The notes: generated by a model not told the origin, from the sequence alone. A stretch of DNA of 59,761 nucleotides from Bacteroidales bacterium (GCA_030637515.1 DAOWGM010000024.1:1-59761); one strand, 5' to 3'; positions 1-8,892 are shown, counted from the stretch's first letter. Program-made: numbers and translations.

Positions 1-1706
1 AGTGTAATAGATTTTTCTTTTGCCTGTCCTTTTTGTAAGCTTATTTTTTCCTTAATTAATTTCTTAATTTCAACTTCCTGCGGTTCGTATCCTATTCCTT
101 GTGTTTGTGACAAAGACCATTCAAGCAGGTTAATTAAAAGTTCGTGTGTTTCATTTGATCTTTGATAAATTAAATCAGCATATTCATTAATTTCTTCTTT
201 GCTTACTTCATTAAGATTTGATTTTAACATTCCGCTATACCCAATTAGAGTATTAAAAGGACTAATCAAGTCGTGAGCTATGATAGAGAAAAAACGATTT
301 TTTGTATTAATTGCCTTTTTAAGATCAAATGCCTGATTTTGTATTTCTTCTTTTTGTTTACGGATTTCATTATTTTGTTTTCCCAGTAATACAATTGCCT
401 TTTTTTGTTTACGCCTGCTATTCAATAATACAAGCACTAAAATGGTAATTAATATAAGAAACGATATAATTGAAAAAACAACAATGCGTTGGCGCTGTAT
501 TTGTGCTTCATTAAGACTGTTTTTGTTTTTTAATAGAGCATTTTCTTGTTCTTTCTTATTTGTCTCATATCGTGTTTGCATCTCTATAATCTGATTGCTT
601 TTTTCTTCATTGAAAACACTATCCTTATAAACATTAAAAAATTTATAATTCGACAAAGCCTTTTTTTCCACATTTGTTTTTTCAAATGTAAGCGACAACT
701 GTTCATATGCTTGCATGAGCAATCTTTTGGAATTTACTTGTTGGGCATATTTTAATCCCTTTTCCAAATTATTAAGCGATTGCGAATAATTTCCCAAGTC
801 TCTATAAGTTTCCCCAATATAAATATAGCTTCTTGCGATATATCTTTTATCGCCAAGCTTTTCATTCACGGTTAATGTTTTTTTATAATACTCCAGTGAT
901 AAAGCATACTCTCCTATTGTATGATAAACTTTTCCTAAATCACTATAACAAATTACTATTCCTTTTTCATTATTATTTTTGATGTTCGCATCCAACGATT
1001 TTTTATAAAATTCAATTGCTTTCTTATAATCCTCTTTAAGTTCATAAATCCAGGCTATTGAATTATAATTAATAGCAATGCCAATATAATTATTCCTTTT
1101 TTGTTCTAATTCAAGGGCTTTATAATAATAAGGTAAAGCTTCATCGTAATTTCCTTGATAAGTATAAATAATTCCTATGCTATTTGAAGCAACAGCAATA
1201 TTCTTTAAATCGACAAGTTCCTCTGCAAGCTGGAGTGCTTCTAAATGATATTCAAGCGCTTTGTTATCTTCAGCCAATCGTCTGTATGTAACACCTAAAT
1301 TATTAGAAACAATCATAATGATTTCCTTTTCATTAATCTTTTTTGCTAAATCATATGCTTTCAGTAATGTTTCCAAAGAATTTTCAAATTTCCCAGCTTG
1401 ACGGTATAACTTGCCTTTCAGACCTATCGTTTTGGCTATAAAGTATTTGTCCTCTGATTTTTTTGCTATTGTTATAGCTGAATCAATAACAAGATGAGCT
1501 GAATCGAAATTCTCCTTACCAGCATATAGTGAAGAAAGATAATTGAGGCTTTTTAGTATCTCTTTTTCATTTTGGGATTGCTTTATGGCACTTAATATAC
1601 TATCTATTTTATTTGTCTCATTTTTTTCGAAAAAATCTTCACTATAAGAAATGTTACAAGTTAAAAACAAGCTTACAAAAGATAATATTTTAACTAATCG
1701 CAACAA
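1..1706 (-). CDS. TPR-containing sensor histidine kinase (3' end beyond window)
   Basis: Membrane-bound two-component sensor kinase, cut by the left edge. Reading from a TTG at 1704-1706 (an in-frame TAG lies just upstream at 1713-1715 and no earlier ATG exists), the protein opens with a signal peptide, followed by several tetratricopeptide repeats over about 1640-700, a single hydrophobic membrane helix (about 480-420), a charged coiled-coil linker and a HisKA domain with the motif FFSIIAHDLISP; the phospho-accepting His codon is at 273-275. The ATPase domain lies outside the window. This layout (signal peptide, periplasmic TPRs, one membrane helix, kinase) is common in Bacteroidota. Ligand and partner regulator are unknown. 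The TTG start is the least certain point. Confidence 0.85.
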   Translation of the reverse strand, partial: MLRLVKILSFVSLFLTCNISYSEDFFEKNETNKIDSILSAIKQSQNEKEILKSLNYLSSLYAGKENFDSAHLVIDSAITIAKKSEDKYFIAKTIGLKGKLYRQAGKFENSLETLLKAYDLAKKINEKEIIMIVSNNLGVTYRRLAEDNKALEYHLEALQLAEELVDLKNIAVASNSIGIIYTYQGNYDEALPYYYKALELEQKRNNYIGIAINYNSIAWIYELKEDYKKAIEFYKKSLDANIKNNNEKGIVICYSDLGKVYHTIGEYALSLEYYKKTLTVNEKLGDKRYIARSYIYIGETYRDLGNYSQSLNNLEKGLKYAQQVNSKRLLMQAYEQLSLTFEKTNVEKKALSNYKFFNVYKDSVFNEEKSNQIIEMQTRYETNKKEQENALLKNKNSLNEAQIQRQRIVVFSIISFLILITILVLVLLNSRRKQKKAIVLLGKQNNEIRKQKEEIQNQAFDLKKAINTKNRFFSIIAHDLISPFNTLIGYSGMLKSNLNEVSKEEINEYADLIYQRSNETHELLINLLEWSLSQTQGIGYEPQEVEIKKLIKEKISLQKGQAKEKSIT

Positions 1707-1863
1707 ATTAAACTATTTTAGTGTGGATGAAAATATAATTAAATCCTTTTTCTAAATTTTCAGTAATTTAAGAATTTACTCCTTAATTTAAGCAATTTAT
1801 TACTTAAAAGTTTTAACTTTTTTGATGATAATTTGGTCTTTTTCATTTTAATCCGATGCTCGA

Positions 1864-2586
1864 TTATTCCTTTTCAAATCTGTTATGCAATCCACATTCG
1901 CGTTTTTCGGGTTGTTCCCACCACCAACGTCCGGCACGAACATCTTCGCCGGGTTTAATTGCTCTTGTACAAGGCTGGCAACCAATACTTGGAAATCCTT
2001 TATCATGCAATTCATTGTAAGGAATATTATTCTTTTTTATATAATCCCAAACCATATCTTCAGTCCAATCAATTAAAGGATTAATTTTAAATAAACCATG
2101 TTGCTCATCCCACTCGACCAATTGATTGTCAAAGCGTGTAATTGATTGATCTTTTCGCAAACCACAAATCCATGCTTCTAATCCTTTAAAAGCACGGTGT
2201 AAAGGTTCTTTCTTTCTCAGATAACAGCATCGTTCACGGTTTTCAATACTTTTATAAAAATGATTGATTCCTTTTTCTTGAACCATTTCTTCAACTTTTA
2301 TATGATCAGGAAAAAACACTTTAATCTTTATTCCATAATGTTCGCTGGTTTTTGCAATCAGATCATATGTTTCGGGAAAAAGTCTTCCTGTATCTAAAGT
2401 GAAAATTGTTGCATTTTTATTGATTTTGCAAATCATATCGGTCAGAACCTGATCTTCTGCGCCCATACTAGAAGCAAAACCAACTTTATTGTCACATTTA
2501 TCAATAAAATATTTTAAAACCTCTTCAGGTGATTTATCTTTTAACTTTTCGGTTAATTCTTTTGCTTGTTCTTTTTTATCCATCAT
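1864..2586 (-). CDS. cysH: Assimilatory APS/PAPS reductase, iron-sulfur type
   Basis: Reduces adenylylsulfate (or PAPS) to sulfite in cytosolic sulfate assimilation. From the ATG at 2584-2586 the protein has 240 residues: PP-loop-type nucleotide motif SSMGAEDQ at about 39-46, a CC pair at 120-121 and CxxC at 203/206 that together ligate a 4Fe-4S cluster, and the catalytic Cys in ECGLH at 231. The cluster cysteines favour the APS-using type. An upstream in-frame TTG (2608) would add eight residues but lies inside a TAATTTTG promoter element, so the ATG is preferred. No cysD, cysN or sulfite reductase gene is adjacent; the gene stands alone, divergent from an acyl-CoA ligase. Confidence 0.93.
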   Translation of the reverse strand: MMDKKEQAKELTEKLKDKSPEEVLKYFIDKCDNKVGFASSMGAEDQVLTDMICKINKNATIFTLDTGRLFPETYDLIAKTSEHYGIKIKVFFPDHIKVEEMVQEKGINHFYKSIENRERCCYLRKKEPLHRAFKGLEAWICGLRKDQSITRFDNQLVEWDEQHGLFKINPLIDWTEDMVWDYIKKNNIPYNELHDKGFPSIGCQPCTRAIKPGEDVRAGRWWWEQPEKRECGLHNRFEKE

Positions 2587-2607
2587 CCCCGATTTCTTAT
2601 TAAGCAA

Positions 2608-2615
2608 CAAAATTA
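2608..2615 (-). promoter_or_regulatory. Candidate Bacteroidota -7 element of cysH
   Basis: On the minus strand the sequence is TAATTTTG, a full match to the Bacteroidota sigma-A -7 consensus TAnnTTTG, 21 bp before the preferred ATG. No convincing -33 TTTG was placed. Inferred from consensus only. Confidence 0.4.
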
Positions 2616-2784
2616 TAAAAATAATCTTCTGTTTATATTATTATATCAGTATTTTACATTCTAAATAAGGATATAACAGTTAGCAAGCATATATTGTTTG
2701 ATAAGAAATACACATAGTTATCTGTTTGAAAATAGCTATATATTTTTTAAGTTTACTGGTTGGTTCTCACTTAAAATTTAAGCT

Positions 2785-4449
2785 ATGATACCAGAAAATT
2801 TTATTAAGTATATCGAAACCAGTTTAAAAGAGAACTGGGATCTTCCGGCTTTATCAGATTATCAGGGAGAAAGTTATAAATATAGTGATGTAGCAAGAAA
2901 AATTGCCAAAATTCACATCATGTTCGAAGAATGTGAGGTTAAAAAGGACGATAAAATTGCCTTAATTGGAAAAAACTCAGCCAACTGGGCCATAACTTAT
3001 CTGGCTATAATATCATATGGAGCAACAGTAGTTCCTGTTCTTCCAGACTTTTTACCTGATGATGTTCATCATATTGTAAGTCATTCTGACTCTGTTGTTT
3101 TATTTGCAGGTGATTCCATATGGGAGAATCTTGACGAAAAAAGCATGCCCAATTTAAGAGCTATATTCTCACTTACAGATTATAAACTTCTTATTGAAGG
3201 TAAAAGTGAGAATATTAAAAATATCTATAATAAACTTGACTCCTTATATAAAGATTTATATGCAGATGGAATAACAGCTGAGAAACTTAATTTCGATGAA
3301 GTTTCCAACGAAGAAGTAGGAGTTTTAAATTATACATCCGGAACAACCGGTTTTTCAAAAGGGGTTGTTCTTCCTTTAAATAGTTTAGCAGCAAATATTC
3401 GTTATGCACGTAATAACTTACCTCTTGATCCAGGCGACAATGTGGTGTCGTTTCTACCTTTAGCGCATACTTTTGGTTGTGCCTTTGAGTTTTTGTGGCC
3501 ATTTACAATAGGATGTCATATTCATTTTTTAACACGAACACCATCACCAAAAATAATTATTCAAGCATTTCAAGAGGTAAAACCAACTATTGTAATTAGC
3601 GTTCCGTTAATTCTGGAAAAAATATATAAGAAACAAATTATTCCTTTATTAGATAAAACATCAATGAAACTTCTTCTAAGTGTTCCTTTTATTGATAAAG
3701 CAATTTATTCAAAAGTTAAAAAGAAACTTACAGATGTATTTGGAGGAAATTTTAAAGAAGTTATAATTGGTGGAGCTGCTCTAAACAAAGATGTAGAATT
3801 ATTTTTAAAGAAAATAGATTTCAACTTTACTATTGGATACGGAATGACAGAATGTGGTCCATTAATTAGTTATGCTAATTGGGATAAAGCTAAAATAGGT
3901 TCTGCAGGAAAATTAGTCGACACCCTGGAAGTTAAAATTGATTCTGAAGATCCTTATAATGAAGTAGGAGAAATTATGGTTCGTGGCGAAAACCTGATGT
4001 ATGGTTATTATAAAAATGTAGAAGCAACAGAACAGGCTATTGATAAGGAAGGTTGGTTGCATACTGGCGACTTAGGAATAATTGATGAAGAAGATTACAT
4101 TTTTATTAAAGGGCGAAATAAAAGTATGATTCTGGGTCCTTCGGGTGAAAACATTTACCCTGAAGAAGTTGAAGCCAAGCTAAATAACTTAATGTACATT
4201 CAAGAATCGGTTGTAATTGAGAAAGACAACAAGCTTATAGCTTTAATATATCCTGATTTAGAAACCGTAGATAGAGATAAAATTGATGAAGCAAGATTAA
4301 TAAAGATAATGGAAGAAAATAAGAAAGAAGTAAACTTAAGCCTTGCTAAATACATGCAAATCTCTAAAATTAAAATCTATCCTGAAGAATTTGAAAAAAC
4401 ACCAAAGCGAAGTATAAAACGATTTTTATACACTGCTGCAGAATTGTAA
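2785..4449 (+). CDS. AMP-forming acyl-CoA synthetase (long-chain fatty-acid-CoA ligase-like)
   Basis: Member of the ANL adenylating family: activates a carboxylic acid, probably a fatty acid, with ATP and transfers it to CoA (or a carrier thiol). At 554 residues it has the expected length. Visible motifs are the P-loop-like YTSGTTGFSKG near residue 182, GYGMTECGPL near 350, the hinge-region LHTGDLG near 421 and a C-terminal lysine within TPKRSIKRF. No signal peptide. It ends 4 bp from the convergent beta-barrel gene. The nearby carrier-protein-like gene and TetR regulator suggest a lipid-related neighbourhood, but substrate specificity cannot be read from the sequence. Confidence 0.88.
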   Translation: MIPENFIKYIETSLKENWDLPALSDYQGESYKYSDVARKIAKIHIMFEECEVKKDDKIALIGKNSANWAITYLAIISYGATVVPVLPDFLPDDVHHIVSHSDSVVLFAGDSIWENLDEKSMPNLRAIFSLTDYKLLIEGKSENIKNIYNKLDSLYKDLYADGITAEKLNFDEVSNEEVGVLNYTSGTTGFSKGVVLPLNSLAANIRYARNNLPLDPGDNVVSFLPLAHTFGCAFEFLWPFTIGCHIHFLTRTPSPKIIIQAFQEVKPTIVISVPLILEKIYKKQIIPLLDKTSMKLLLSVPFIDKAIYSKVKKKLTDVFGGNFKEVIIGGAALNKDVELFLKKIDFNFTIGYGMTECGPLISYANWDKAKIGSAGKLVDTLEVKIDSEDPYNEVGEIMVRGENLMYGYYKNVEATEQAIDKEGWLHTGDLGIIDEEDYIFIKGRNKSMILGPSGENIYPEEVEAKLNNLMYIQESVVIEKDNKLIALIYPDLETVDRDKIDEARLIKIMEENKKEVNLSLAKYMQISKIKIYPEEFEKTPKRSIKRFLYTAAEL

Positions 4450-4453
4450 AAAT

Positions 4454-5050
4454 TTAAAAATATAAATTAAATCCAAAGGAAAAGGACAATATGCTGATTT
4501 CCCTATCTTCTTGAGCGACAATATTATAAAAAACATAATCTGCTAAAGTGTTTATTTCAAAATATGGCTCAACAGCAGAAAAGTAATGCTCTTTTTTAGG
4601 TGTAATATTTGTTTTCACACCAAGAAATAAACAGCCATAAATATTATTGGGGCTGTAATAACCATCTGGATATTTGCTAGGAATTCGAGCATATGAATTT
4701 TCTCCTGGTTCAAAGCTTACAGAAAATCCTAAAACTGGGCTTAAGTTGTATCTATTCTTAATACAAAACTCATGTAATCTAAAAGTATTTTTAATAGTAA
4801 AGGTATGAATTGTTGCATCACCCTCAAACTCTGGCACATAACCATATAGAATATCGGTTTGTGCATTTTGTTTCCACCATTCATATCCCGGACCAAACGA
4901 AATAAATCCAATATTTCCAGCATATTGTGTTTTTATGTAATCCGGTAAATACCATTTTCCTTCTACTTCTGTTTCAACAATTTGTGCACTAACTATTTCT
5001 GGGCAAAAAAAAGCAAAAAAAGAAAGCATTATATATTTTACGAATTTCAT
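4454..5050 (-). CDS. Predicted outer-membrane beta-barrel protein, unknown function
   Basis: A 198-residue protein with an N-terminal signal peptide (cleavage likely after VSA or AQ near residue 23) followed by alternating polar/aromatic stretches typical of small beta-barrels; it ends in FNLYF, a C-terminal aromatic pattern favoured for BAM-dependent insertion. No enzymatic motif recognised. One base separates it from the upstream phosphoesterase lipoprotein, so the two and probably the carrier-protein-like gene form one operon downstream of tetR. Could be a lipid-modifying barrel, but no such active site was identified. Confidence 0.7.
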   Translation of the reverse strand: MKFVKYIMLSFFAFFCPEIVSAQIVETEVEGKWYLPDYIKTQYAGNIGFISFGPGYEWWKQNAQTDILYGYVPEFEGDATIHTFTIKNTFRLHEFCIKNRYNLSPVLGFSVSFEPGENSYARIPSKYPDGYYSPNNIYGCLFLGVKTNITPKKEHYFSAVEPYFEINTLADYVFYNIVAQEDREISILSFSFGFNLYF

Positions 5051-5051
5051 C

Positions 5052-5864
5052 TTAATATTTTACTCGCTTAACAGAATAACTATTTTCTGTAACAGTTACG
5101 ATTACAAACTCTTTATCTTTCATGGATTCTACAGCCAAATAGTCCGTTTCGCCAATACCATTATCATCATAAATATATTCATGTACGTGTCCATGGATTG
5201 ATAAATCAACATTGTAAGTATCCATTAATTGTTCATAATTGCTTCCTCTTTCCTTTGTAAACTGATCACTATATGGGGGTATATGCGCAAATACAAAACA
5301 ATTATTGTATTGATTGCTATACTTTAATTCTTTTTCAAGCCAATCCATATCGGGCATCTTGTTACTTTCCCAAAAAACATCATCAAAAAGAACAAACAGA
5401 TTATTCTTGAATATAAAGCTTTTATTAGGTTCTCCATACATTTCCGTATATATATCTATTCCGTTAGATCTATAATCATGATTACCAATTACTGTTAAAT
5501 AAGGCATATTTAACCTTTTCATTTTTTCATGAAATAGTTCGTATTCTTTTAAATATCCATGATCTGCAATATCACCGTTAACTAATACAAAGTCAATATC
5601 TTCTATTGAATTTATGTTTACTAAAGCCTCGTCCAGTTCATGATAATCATAATGGGAATCTGCCAATACAGCAAATTTTATTTCTTCACTTGTTTCATTG
5701 TTATTACTCAATAATTTATTCATATTTTTTTCGTCAAGATTCTTGTATGAATCTTTAACATTTGCAGCATATGGGCTATATTCAAAATAATCTTCACATC
5801 CACCAATGAAAATTATAGCCAAAGCAATCATCGGAATCTTATATAAAGCAAAAATCCTTTTCAT
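5052..5864 (-). CDS. Calcineurin-like metallophosphoesterase lipoprotein
   Basis: Predicted envelope-anchored metallophosphoesterase of 270 residues. The N-terminus is hydrophobic and ends in a lipobox-like IFIGGC, so it should be lipidated. The metal-binding motifs of the calcineurin-like family follow in order: LADSHYD (D-x-H), LVNGDIADHG (GD), VIGNHDYR (GNHD), FAHIPP (H) and SIHGHVHEY (GHxH). The substrate (phosphomonoester, diester or lipid-linked) is not determinable. Second of three closely packed minus-strand genes; its stop is 1 bp from the beta-barrel start, implying co-transcription. Confidence 0.88.
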   Translation of the reverse strand: MKRIFALYKIPMIALAIIFIGGCEDYFEYSPYAANVKDSYKNLDEKNMNKLLSNNNETSEEIKFAVLADSHYDYHELDEALVNINSIEDIDFVLVNGDIADHGYLKEYELFHEKMKRLNMPYLTVIGNHDYRSNGIDIYTEMYGEPNKSFIFKNNLFVLFDDVFWESNKMPDMDWLEKELKYSNQYNNCFVFAHIPPYSDQFTKERGSNYEQLMDTYNVDLSIHGHVHEYIYDDNGIGETDYLAVESMKDKEFVIVTVTENSYSVKRVKY

Positions 5865-5896
5865 CCTTTTTTAATTTTATTCTGTTTCTAAAATGC

Positions 5897-6148
5897 TTAA
5901 CAACATGAGCTAACAAACTCAGGCTTTTGCTCTATAAAATAAATGGTATCCGAAATGCGCTCCATCCTGAATATCTCATTATCAGGAATACTAACCCTGA
6001 ATTCTTTTCGTATTTTACTCGCTACGCGAAGTAAATCTAACATGTCGAGATTTAAATCAAAATAATAGTCTGAGTCCTTAGACACACTTTCTTGATCGAT
6101 ACCAAACTCTATCAATACTTTTCTTAATCTTTCTTCTGTATTTTTCAT
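5897..6148 (-). CDS. Acyl-carrier-protein-like protein lacking the phosphopantetheine serine
   Basis: An 83-residue protein that aligns without gaps to the core of acyl carrier proteins: the usual GADSLD...EEEFGVEIPDEE region reads NLDMLD...RKEFRVSIPDNE. The attachment serine of the DSL motif is replaced by Met36 (codon at 6041-6043, ATG on the minus strand), so standard 4'-phosphopantetheine loading is not possible at that site. It ends in Ser-Ser-Cys-Cys. A TetR-type operator lies 17 bp before the start codon, and the gene heads the carrier-phosphoesterase-barrel cluster. It may act as a binding or regulatory decoy; its function is unknown. Confidence 0.75.
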   Translation of the reverse strand: MKNTEERLRKVLIEFGIDQESVSKDSDYYFDLNLDMLDLLRVASKIRKEFRVSIPDNEIFRMERISDTIYFIEQKPEFVSSCC

Positions 6149-6164
6149 AATCTTAGTTTTTATT

Positions 6165-6180
6165 CCGACCGTTCGGTCTG
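6165..6180. promoter_or_regulatory. TetR-type operator upstream of the carrier-protein-like gene
   Basis: Inverted repeat with perfect arms GACCG/CGGTC around a TT centre, inside CCGACCGTTCGGTCTG. It matches the operator in front of tetR at 13 of 16 positions and lies 17 bp before the carrier-like start codon. Inferred target of the neighbouring TetR protein. Confidence 0.6.
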
Positions 6181-6252
6181 TTGTTATACAAAAAAAACTT
6201 TCCTTTTATATTAGCTGTTTTAGCCTTTAACAATTCCAAGCATAAGATTTAA

Positions 6253-6270
6253 ACCAACCATTTGGTATGT
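6253..6270. promoter_or_regulatory. TetR-type operator between tetR and its downstream cluster
   Basis: Reads ACCAACCATTTGGTATGT, with palindromic core ACCA-TT-TGGT. It is nearly the same as the site in front of tetR and lies 16 bp past the tetR stop, about 105 bp before the carrier-protein-like gene. Confidence 0.55.
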
Positions 6271-6285
6271 ATCTGTATAAAAAAA

Positions 6286-6888
6286 TTATTTCTTAATTAA
6301 AGAATATAGTTGACTAAAAACTTTTTCTAAATTTTTAAACATAGGCTCCAAGCTGCCAGAGAAAATTGAGTTTAAAGCAATTCCATCCTGAATCCACTGA
6401 AACTGATTTGCTATAAGTTCCTGATCAAGATCTTCTCTTAATTCACCGCTTTTAACCCCATTTTCTACTATTCTTTTCCAAAACGCAAGTTCGTTATCAT
6501 TTGATTTTTCAATTTTTTTATGAAATTCTGGAGCATAATTTGCTACATCTAACATAAGACGGTAATAACCCATTCCTGAAGCTTCATTTCCCAAATAATT
6601 AGTAATCATTTGAGCCATCTTTTTCACATTATCAATATACATTTGCATATAATCGAAAAACGAAACCTTTGGGTTTATTATCATTTCTTCATTAAATGGT
6701 GCAATTGAAAAAAACAAATTATCTAATGTTTCTATAAACAGTTGTTCCTTGTTTTCAAAATAATGATAAAATGCTCCTTTAGACAAACCAGTTGCTTTAA
6801 CAAGCATACTCATTGTTACCTCTTTAAACCCTTTTTGAATAAAAAGCTTGAAAGACGTTAAAATTATATGTTCTTTTGTAGTATTCAT
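6286..6888 (-). CDS. TetR/AcrR-family transcriptional regulator
   Basis: A 200-residue regulator with the canonical TetR N-terminal helix-turn-helix: KEVTMSMLVKATGLSKGAF followed by YHYFENKEQLF (about residues 20-50). The C-terminal ligand-binding half shows no recognisable ligand signature. Three related palindromes surround the gene: one 3-20 bp before its start codon, one just after its stop and one in front of the carrier-like gene, so autoregulation and control of the downstream three-gene cluster are the simplest reading. Members of this family often sense fatty acyl-CoAs, bile acids or drugs; nothing here selects among them. Confidence 0.92.
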   Translation of the reverse strand: MNTTKEHIILTSFKLFIQKGFKEVTMSMLVKATGLSKGAFYHYFENKEQLFIETLDNLFFSIAPFNEEMIINPKVSFFDYMQMYIDNVKKMAQMITNYLGNEASGMGYYRLMLDVANYAPEFHKKIEKSNDNELAFWKRIVENGVKSGELREDLDQELIANQFQWIQDGIALNSIFSGSLEPMFKNLEKVFSQLYSLIKK

Positions 6889-6891
6889 AAA

Positions 6892-6909
6892 GACCGACCA
6901 TTTGGTATG
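6892..6909. promoter_or_regulatory. Operator in front of tetR (autoregulation)
   Basis: The sequence GACCGACCATTTGGTATG lies directly upstream of the tetR start codon and shares its core with the sites at 6165 and 6253. Its position supports autorepression. Confidence 0.6.
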
Positions 6910-7002
6910 TAAAGATATAATGTATTTTTAAATAAAAAAGCTTTTACCAACTATTTTCCTCTTTATTCAAAAAGAAGCTTATTTAATACACGTCTTATTT
7001 AA

Positions 7003-7033
7003 TTGAATTGCCAGCAATTTATTTATACCTTTG
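7003..7033 (+). promoter_or_regulatory. Candidate ispD promoter
   Basis: TACCTTTG at 7026-7033 matches the TAnnTTTG -7 element, and a TTG at 7003-7005 lies 20 bp upstream, the spacing expected for the Bacteroidota -33 element. The GTG start follows 19 bp later. Confidence 0.45.
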
Positions 7034-7052
7034 GTTATTAAATCTGTAAAAA

Positions 7053-7727
7053 GTGAAACGTTTTGTTATTATAGTTGCGGGTGGATCGGGACAAAGAATG
7101 GGAAGTTCGATTCCTAAGCAGTTTTTAAAAATAAATAATGATATTATTCTGATGAAAAGTATTCGTGCTTTCTACGAATATGATTCGTCAATAGAAATAA
7201 TCATTGCCCTTCCGGAAAATCAAATTTCTGAATGGGAAGGTTTATGCCAGGAATACAAGTTTACTGTAAATCATACAATTGTAAAAGGAGGTCAAACCCG
7301 ATATCATTCCGTTAAAAACGCGCTTGAAAAAACCGGAAACTCTGGAATAATTGCTGTACACGATGGTGTACGACCTTTAGTTAATCAGGCTACAATTGAT
7401 ATGGTTTTTGAAATTGCCTCTATAAACGGAAATGCCATTCCATATATTGACATTGTTGATTCTGTTCGGCTTGTTGATTCCGGTTTAAACAAACCTGTTG
7501 ACCGAAATAAATATAAGCTTATTCAAACACCGCAAGCTTTTGATTGCAGAATAATTAAAAAAGCTTACGAACAGGAATGGGAGGAGTTTTTTACTGATGA
7601 CGCAAGTATTGTGGAAAAATTCGGCATAAAAATTAACCTTGTTCCAGGAAATATTGAAAACATTAAAATCACCACCAAAATTGACCTCAAGATTGCAGAA
7701 ACACTGTGCAATTATCTATCAGAATGA
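7053..7727 (+). CDS. ispD: 2-C-methyl-D-erythritol 4-phosphate cytidylyltransferase
   Basis: Third step of the MEP isoprenoid pathway: couples CTP to methylerythritol phosphate in the cytosol. The 224-residue length is normal. Recognisable features are the N-terminal nucleotide-binding VAGGSGQRMGSSIPKQF, the VHDGVRPL segment near residue 105, DRNKYKLIQTPQAF and the late DDASIVE. The start is GTG at 7053; a good promoter-like pair sits just upstream and no in-frame ATG lies closer. The 3' end overlaps the convergent universal-stress gene by 16 bp. ispG of the same pathway is elsewhere in this window, not linked. Confidence 0.95.
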   Translation: MKRFVIIVAGGSGQRMGSSIPKQFLKINNDIILMKSIRAFYEYDSSIEIIIALPENQISEWEGLCQEYKFTVNHTIVKGGQTRYHSVKNALEKTGNSGIIAVHDGVRPLVNQATIDMVFEIASINGNAIPYIDIVDSVRLVDSGLNKPVDRNKYKLIQTPQAFDCRIIKKAYEQEWEEFFTDDASIVEKFGIKINLVPGNIENIKITTKIDLKIAETLCNYLSE

Positions 7728-8836
7728 AAAACCAAGAACGGAATGCTTGTATGAAATAGAACCTTTCTGGTATAACTTGGATTTAAAAGCTTAGATATTA
7801 AATTTCGTTTATGTGTAACCATTGAAATTATATCAATGTTCTTTTCTCGAATAAACTCCTGAACCCCTTTCATAAAATCCTTTTCTTCAATCAAACTGCA
7901 CTCAATATCATAATCCTTATATTGATCATATAACTTTTCTTTTAATCCAGCCATTTTTGCTTTATCCCAAACAATTGAATCTTGTGATCCTATGTGTACA
8001 CAATACAAGCGAATATCAAAGGGAGACATAATATTCATAAGTTTTTTTATTGCATTAAAATCAGAATCATCAAAATCTGTAGCATACATAATATTTATTG
8101 TAGCAATTCCTTTATATAAAGAATCTTCTGGAATTACGAGTACCGGCACTTTTGTGTCATCAATAATTTTAGCCGCTACACTACCTATCAAATCATTCGC
8201 TCCCTCACCCTGACCTCTCGTTCCAATTATTATAACATCAGGATTATATTCCTTGCTTTTTAAAATAATTTCTTCGCTTGCTATTCCCCGCGTCAAAGCA
8301 TAATCTATTTTTACACCTTCAATTTTATCTCTTTCTATCTTCTCCTTAATATCTTTATAAAATTCCTCCATACTACTTTTTGCCCTCAATTCTATTTCTC
8401 TAATTATTTCATCCATATTTACCTGATAATAATATGTATCGGTTATGGGCATAGAATTTACAACTGGATTATAATAAACGTGCATAAGTTTAATCTCAGC
8501 ATTCAATTTTTCAGCCAATCCTATTGCATATCGACAGGCGTTTACAGAATAATCGCTAAAATCAATGGGAACTAATATACGTTGAACATTTCGGATAGTG
8601 ATACTGGCTTCGTCCTGATATTCTTCTCTGAACTGCTCGCTTACTTTCTCGACAATTCTCAAGGCTTTTTCGAGGTCTTTGGAATTAACTCGAACCTTAA
8701 CTCCTCCTGAAATAACCGAATGAATCAAATTTATATTTTTTAAATAACATTCAACCCCTTCGGCTTCCAGTCTCGTTCTTAAAATTTCTGCTCTTGCATA
8801 ATTATGAACTGCAATTGTTATTAATTTTTCTTCCAT
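7712..8836 (-). CDS. DUF2007-UspA-UspA fusion protein
   Basis: A 374-residue cytosolic protein. Residues about 1-75 form a DUF2007-type domain (RAEILRTRLEAEGVECYL followed by GGVKVRV), residues about 85-225 a complete universal stress protein domain with the nucleotide-binding signature GTRGQGEGANDLIGS, and residues about 230-374 a second, degenerate UspA domain that lacks this glycine pattern. Tandem UspA proteins usually combine one ATP-binding and one non-binding half, as here; the DUF2007 head is an added putative signalling module. The C-terminal codons overlap ispD in the convergent direction. Confidence 0.88.
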   Translation of the reverse strand: MEEKLITIAVHNYARAEILRTRLEAEGVECYLKNINLIHSVISGGVKVRVNSKDLEKALRIVEKVSEQFREEYQDEASITIRNVQRILVPIDFSDYSVNACRYAIGLAEKLNAEIKLMHVYYNPVVNSMPITDTYYYQVNMDEIIREIELRAKSSMEEFYKDIKEKIERDKIEGVKIDYALTRGIASEEIILKSKEYNPDVIIIGTRGQGEGANDLIGSVAAKIIDDTKVPVLVIPEDSLYKGIATINIMYATDFDDSDFNAIKKLMNIMSPFDIRLYCVHIGSQDSIVWDKAKMAGLKEKLYDQYKDYDIECSLIEEKDFMKGVQEFIREKNIDIISMVTHKRNLISKLLNPSYTRKVLFHTSIPFLVFHSDR

Positions 8837-8892
8837 AACTCAAGATTTTAAAGTTATTAAAAAAGGAGCAATAGCAGCAATCAGGAATAGAA

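Noticed and set aside
546..755. Plus-strand frame of 69 codons near the left edge
   Set aside because: Lies opposite the TPR/transmembrane coding part of the sensor kinase; low-complexity hydrophobic product, no support.
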